Positions 31,260 to 34,653 of a stretch of DNA of 34,653 nt are shown piece by piece. Made by a program: the position numbers and the translations under genes. Under the pieces are notes generated by a model, which saw only the letters and a program-made list of their open reading frames with translations, made no database searches and was not told where the DNA came from. The DNA is taken from NCBI GenBank assembly GCA_900545175.1, contig UQYF01000030.1:1-34653 (forward strand). Reading direction: 5' to 3'. The number at the start of each line of letters is the position of its first letter. The stretch's first letter is position 1. The DNA comes from an uncultured Eubacteriales bacterium (GTDB lineage: Bacteria > Bacillota > Clostridia > Lachnospirales > Lachnospiraceae).

Positions 31260-31558
31260 TGTACGGTCATTCTTATAACTCGATAAGCGACCTGTATATC
31301 ATCGGAGTGATGTTAATTGTTCTCGGCATCGCAAACCTGCTCGGATACGGCAGAACACCGGGAACATACAAGAGCTATTCCTATGTTGTCCGATATAGAA
31401 GACGCAATGGACTCATCCGTCTTATAGCCGGCATACTGCTCATTCCGATTTGTATTATATCCGAAAAAATCGGCGATACTGTCGCTGTGATACTGCTTGT
31501 GTTATTGGTTATTATCGTAATTGTTCTCACATTAATCAACGAAAAAAGTATCAAATAA
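31259..31558 (+). CDS. Small hypothetical membrane protein
   Basis: 99 aa from the ATG at 31259-31261, which overlaps the methyltransferase stop by one base (TAATG) with a GGAG site just upstream; a longer in-frame start at 31229 is less likely. Three hydrophobic segments: about 9-29 (LYIIGVMLIVLGIANLLGYG), 54-72 (GLIRLIAGILLIPICIIS) and 75-95. A basic loop, YVVRYRRRNG, separates the first two. I do not recognise the family. Tight coupling to the methyltransferase suggests they are co-expressed but not necessarily related in function. Confidence 0.8.
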   Translation: MYGHSYNSISDLYIIGVMLIVLGIANLLGYGRTPGTYKSYSYVVRYRRRNGLIRLIAGILLIPICIISEKIGDTVAVILLVLLVIIVIVLTLINEKSIK

Positions 31559-31572
31559 TACGCTTTACAGGC

Positions 31573-31624
31573 AAAAAGGTCAGGTACATGTGTCACTTTC
31601 ACAACACATGTACCTGACCTTTTT
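31573..31624. terminator. Bidirectional terminator between convergent units
   Basis: Perfect 21-bp stem (31573-31593 with 31604-31624), 10-base loop, A5 on the left and T5 on the right, so it works in both directions. It ends the plus-strand methyltransferase unit and the minus-strand copper unit. The core is GGTCAGGTACATGTGT. Confidence 0.93.
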
Positions 31625-31635
31625 AGTTACATTCT

Positions 31636-31884
31636 TTAGAATCCGAACAGACCTTTCTTTACATAAGGCTCTCTGCTTATTCCTGTTACAGTATAACCTG
31701 TTGCATCAATAGTTGACTTAATCTGCTCATCCGTAATTCCCTCATCTGCGATTATAACTGTTTCCTTCTTAGCATGCGAGGATGATACCTTCTTAACCTT
31801 GAATGCATTTCTTACCGCATCGTTTACATGTGCCTCACAGTGACCACACATCATTCCATCAACACCAACTGTAATCTTTTCCAT
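31636..31884 (-). CDS. copZ: CopZ-like heavy-metal-associated copper chaperone
   Basis: 82 aa soluble HMA-domain protein. The metal site GMMCGHCEAHV (MxCxxC) is intact; the remainder folds as the usual beta-alpha-beta-beta-alpha-beta (VSSSHAKKETVIIADEGITD, then STIDATGYTV). It carries a short C-terminal extension (SREPYVKKGLFGF). It lies downstream of copA in the same direction, which supports copper delivery to the pump. AAAGAGGTATAGGA precedes the ATG. A mercuric-type binding protein is less likely. Confidence 0.85.
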   Translation of the reverse strand: MEKITVGVDGMMCGHCEAHVNDAVRNAFKVKKVSSSHAKKETVIIADEGITDEQIKSTIDATGYTVTGISREPYVKKGLFGF

Positions 31885-32261
31885 ATTCCTATACCTCTTT
31901 CTTTTTTATTAATATGCATTTATAAAGCTGTGATACCGTACTGCTCCACGCTTTGCGCTCCCGCAATTCTCAAAAATCCATATTACGTTTATTTTTGGAA
32001 AAAGCGGCTGCTCATTCGTATTTTCAGCAGGTTCAAAAATCATAAATTCTTCTGCAGATCTGCGTAAAATTTATGGGTTTGTCTCCGGTATCCTATAAAT
32101 TTAAAGCTATAAAATAGCTGCATATTTCTTATATATCCATCAGTTTATTTATACTTGATACCATGCTTAATCACCAAAACCACCTTACAGACCGTTAAAG
32201 CCGCCGAAAATATACATGCATAACATATCAGTCTCCGTAATTTAGATGATTCCGAAAATAT
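31885..32261 (-). other. 377-base gap between copA and copZ, no gene found
   Basis: AT-rich with no convincing reading frame. It holds a hairpin AGCTAT/ATAGCT (32105-32119, 3-base loop), followed on the minus strand by a T-poor tail, and a nested hairpin CATAAATT/AATTTATG (32041-32075) around the palindrome GCAGATCTGC (32054-32063). A 13-codon frame begins MLCMYIFGG about 50 bases after the copA stop with a GGAG site; too short to claim. Possibly a decayed gene or a transcript-control region. Confidence 0.35.
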
Positions 32262-34565
32262 TTAATTCTTAAACAAATTCAAGCGCAGTGCGTTCGTCAC
32301 AACACAGAAGCTTGACAAGCTCATCGCTGCCGCTCCGAACATAGGATTTAATGTCCATCCGAAAACAGGTATCCATACGCCGGCTGCGAGCGGTATACCT
32401 ATAATATTATAGATAAATGCCCAGAACAGATTCTCATGTATATTGCGAAGTGTTGCGCGGCTCAAGCGGATTGATGTCACGACATCTGAGAGCCTGCTCT
32501 TCATAAGTACAACGTCAGCTGCATCTATCGCAATATCCGTTCCTGCGCCTATGGCAAGACCTATATCAGCCGATGTAAGTGCCGGAGCGTCATTTATTCC
32601 GTCACCCACCATTATAACCTTGCCGCGTGCCTTTAACCTCTCAACCTCAGCCGCTTTTCCATCAGGAAGTACACCTGCCACGACCTCATCAACACCCGCC
32701 TGTGCGCCTATTGCCTTGGCTGTCTTTTCATTATCGCCTGTCAGCATGACAACATGTATGCCCATATCTTTAAGCCGTCTTATGGCATCCGGGCTGTCTG
32801 TCTTTATCACATCGGCAACTGCTATTATTCCAAGCACTCTGTCTTCCTCAGCAAAAAACAGTGCCGTCTTTCCTTTTGAGGAGAAGTCATCTGCCTTTGC
32901 AATCAGCTCTCCCAAAGCGTTCTTTGCCGCCTTGTCCGCTGTATTTTTAAGCTCTGACTCTATAAATCCGGCATTTCCGCCATACAGCCTGCGTCTGCTA
33001 AGAGTTCCGGCAAGTCCGTTTCCCGGAACCGCACTGAAATCGTCGATGCCGCCAAGCTCCTTTGCCTTGCCAAGAAGAACTTCATCGCTTTCGACTCCTG
33101 CAAGTACAGCTCTTGCCAACGGATGCTCACTCTTGCTCTCAAGTGCATAAGCCTTCATAAGAAGCTCTTCTCTTCCCACTCCTTCAGCTGGATATACATC
33201 CGTTATTACCGGAGTTCCATTTGTGATGGTTCCTGTCTTATCTAAAACTACAACTTTAGCTTTTCCTGTCTCCTCAAGTGAAACGGCGGTCTTAAACATG
33301 ATACCATGCTTTGCTCCGACACCGTTTCCAACCATGATTGCAACCGGAGTGGCAAGTCCAAGCGCACATGGACAGCTTATGACAAGCACTGATATAGCTC
33401 TCGCAAGCGCATAGCCAAAAGCATGACCCATGAGCATCCATACTATAAATGTAACAACAGCAATTCCTATTACAACCGGAACAAATACGCCCGATACTCT
33501 GTCAGCGACCTTTGCAATAGGTGCCTTTGTCGCCGCCGCATCACTCACCATCTTTATTATCTGTGACAGCGTGGTGTCCTCTCCGACTCTTGTAGCCTCA
33601 CAGACGATGTGTCCGAGCTGGTTTACGGTTGCCGCCGATACTTTATCCCCTTCTGCCTTGTCGACAGGAAGGCTTTCCCCTGTAAGAGCAGCCTCATTGA
33701 CCGCTGTAGTACCCTCTACGATAACTCCGTCAACCGGAATGCTCTCACCCGGACGGACAACAAAATAGTCTCCCTTGTGAACCTGCTCTATCGTGACAGT
33801 TATCTCTTCACCATCTCTTTTTACAACAGCTGTCTTAGGTGCAAGCTTCATAAGCCCCTTTAATGCATCTGTTGTCCTTCCTTTTGATATCGCCTCTAAA
33901 AGCTTACCCACCGTGATAAGCGTGAGTATCATCGCCGCTGACTCAAAGTAAAATTCATGCATATACTGCATGACCGACTCGGCATCGCCTCTAAGCTGTG
34001 CTCCTGTCATGGCATAGAGCGCATAGACGCTGTACACATACGAAGCCGCAGAGCCTAACGCAACAAGCGTATCCATATTCGGTGCACCATGTGCAAGGCT
34101 CTTAAAACCGCTTATAAAAAATCTCTGGTTGATGACCATAATCATAGTAGTAAGAAGAAGCTGCGTAAGTCCCATCGCAATATGATTCCCTTCCATAAAA
34201 GGAGGAAGCTTCCAGTTCCACATCATATGCCCCATCGATATATACATAAGCGGAAGCAGGAGCACTACCGAAGCAACCAGTCTCTTAACCATAACCGGTG
34301 TTTCCTTATCCTTTAAAAGTTCCTCATCCGCCGCATTCGCAGCCGTCTGCGATGAACCGCCCTTATCCTTCTTAAGCGAAGCTCCATAACCTGCCGCCTT
34401 CACAGCCTTTATAATATCCGCACTCGATGCCGTCCCCTCAACACCCATTGAATTGGTGAGCAGACTAACCGAACACGATGTAACTCCCGGCACCTTGTTC
34501 ACTGCTTTCTCCACTCTCGCCTGACATGCCGCACAGCTCATGCCTGTAACTTTATACTGATCCAA
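32262..34565 (-). CDS. copA: Copper-exporting P-type ATPase (P1B-1)
   Basis: Exports Cu(I) across the cytoplasmic membrane, 767 aa. One N-terminal HMA domain with GMSCAACQARVEK (Cys11, Cys14). Transmembrane metal site CPC (398-400); actuator TGES (295-298); phosphorylation DKTGT (Asp442); nucleotide-binding HP (481-482); hinge GDGINDAPAL (654-663). The Cu(I)-type residues YN (719-720) and MSLSS (748-752) are present. Start is TTG at 34563-34565, with AAAGGAG nine bases upstream; no ATG fits. Only 88 bases upstream are visible and show no clear CsoR or CopY operator, so regulation cannot be judged. Confidence 0.96.
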   Translation of the reverse strand: MDQYKVTGMSCAACQARVEKAVNKVPGVTSCSVSLLTNSMGVEGTASSADIIKAVKAAGYGASLKKDKGGSSQTAANAADEELLKDKETPVMVKRLVASVVLLLPLMYISMGHMMWNWKLPPFMEGNHIAMGLTQLLLTTMIMVINQRFFISGFKSLAHGAPNMDTLVALGSAASYVYSVYALYAMTGAQLRGDAESVMQYMHEFYFESAAMILTLITVGKLLEAISKGRTTDALKGLMKLAPKTAVVKRDGEEITVTIEQVHKGDYFVVRPGESIPVDGVIVEGTTAVNEAALTGESLPVDKAEGDKVSAATVNQLGHIVCEATRVGEDTTLSQIIKMVSDAAATKAPIAKVADRVSGVFVPVVIGIAVVTFIVWMLMGHAFGYALARAISVLVISCPCALGLATPVAIMVGNGVGAKHGIMFKTAVSLEETGKAKVVVLDKTGTITNGTPVITDVYPAEGVGREELLMKAYALESKSEHPLARAVLAGVESDEVLLGKAKELGGIDDFSAVPGNGLAGTLSRRRLYGGNAGFIESELKNTADKAAKNALGELIAKADDFSSKGKTALFFAEEDRVLGIIAVADVIKTDSPDAIRRLKDMGIHVVMLTGDNEKTAKAIGAQAGVDEVVAGVLPDGKAAEVERLKARGKVIMVGDGINDAPALTSADIGLAIGAGTDIAIDAADVVLMKSRLSDVVTSIRLSRATLRNIHENLFWAFIYNIIGIPLAAGVWIPVFGWTLNPMFGAAAMSLSSFCVVTNALRLNLFKN

Positions 34566-34653
34566 TCTTCACATCTCCTTTCTCTTTATTCACACTTAAT
34601 AGGTAATTGCGAAACTCTGTATATTAGTATCAGACGTTGTGCACTTTTGCTAT

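Noticed and set aside
31828..32067. 79-codon plus-strand frame across the copZ start and the copA-copZ gap
   Set aside because: Starts antisense within copZ, no ribosome site, no recognisable domain.
32443..33150. 235-codon plus-strand frame inside copA
   Set aside because: Antisense to conserved P-type ATPase motifs; Ser/Ala/Pro-rich shadow composition.

Overview
The window looks like chromosomal DNA of a Gram-positive anaerobe of the family Lachnospiraceae (Clostridia). The evidence is the wording of the ribosomal proteins, the zinc-type S14, the zinc-finger adenylate kinase, the order rplQ-ecfA1-ecfA2-ecfT-truA and the strong AGGAGG ribosome binding sites. Genus cannot be fixed from sequence alone. 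No rRNA, tRNA, CRISPR array, transposase or prophage gene was seen.

Layout, read along the minus strand. From about 30.07 kb down to 13.3 kb lies the merged S10-spc-alpha ribosomal protein cluster: rpsJ, rplC, rplD, rplW, rplB, rpsS, rplV, rpsC, rplP, rpmC, rpsQ, rplN, rplX, rplE, rpsN, rpsH, rplF, rplR, rpsE, rpmD, rplO, secY, adk, map, infA, rpmJ, rpsM, rpsK, rpsD, rpoA, rplQ. It starts from two tandem sigma-70-type promoters with a long structured leader and ends at a hairpin terminator after rplQ. Several gaps inside the otherwise tight cluster (rpsH-rplF, rpoA-rplQ, secY-adk, rplW-rplB, rplC-rpsJ, infA-rpmJ) hold inverted repeats or a promoter.

Below 13.2 kb follow the energising module of an ECF vitamin transporter (ecfA1, ecfA2, ecfT), a two-domain polyphosphate:AMP phosphotransferase, truA and a soluble hybrid histidine kinase. 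Enolase comes next with its own promoter and leader. Then there is an accessory island of about 2.8 kb: a 233-bp near-palindromic element, an AraC-type regulator, and two genes that each keep only their two ends (a Cthe_2159-like surface lipoprotein and azlC), plus an intact-looking azlD. The minus-strand edge carries rplM and rpsI with their own promoter and leader. In many Firmicutes truA is followed directly by rplM-rpsI, so here that junction has been opened by about 7 kb of other genes.

At the right-hand end, a plus-strand pair (SAM-dependent methyltransferase and a small membrane protein) converges on a copper module (copA and a CopZ-like chaperone) through a 21-bp perfect-stem bidirectional terminator.

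Most of the window is housekeeping. The parts that merit a second look are the palindromic element at 3687-3919, the enolase leader with two competing partners for one anti-Shine-Dalgarno segment, the pair of end-retaining gene remnants with abutting palindromes between them, and the structured gaps in the ribosomal cluster. I found no convincing new multi-gene system.
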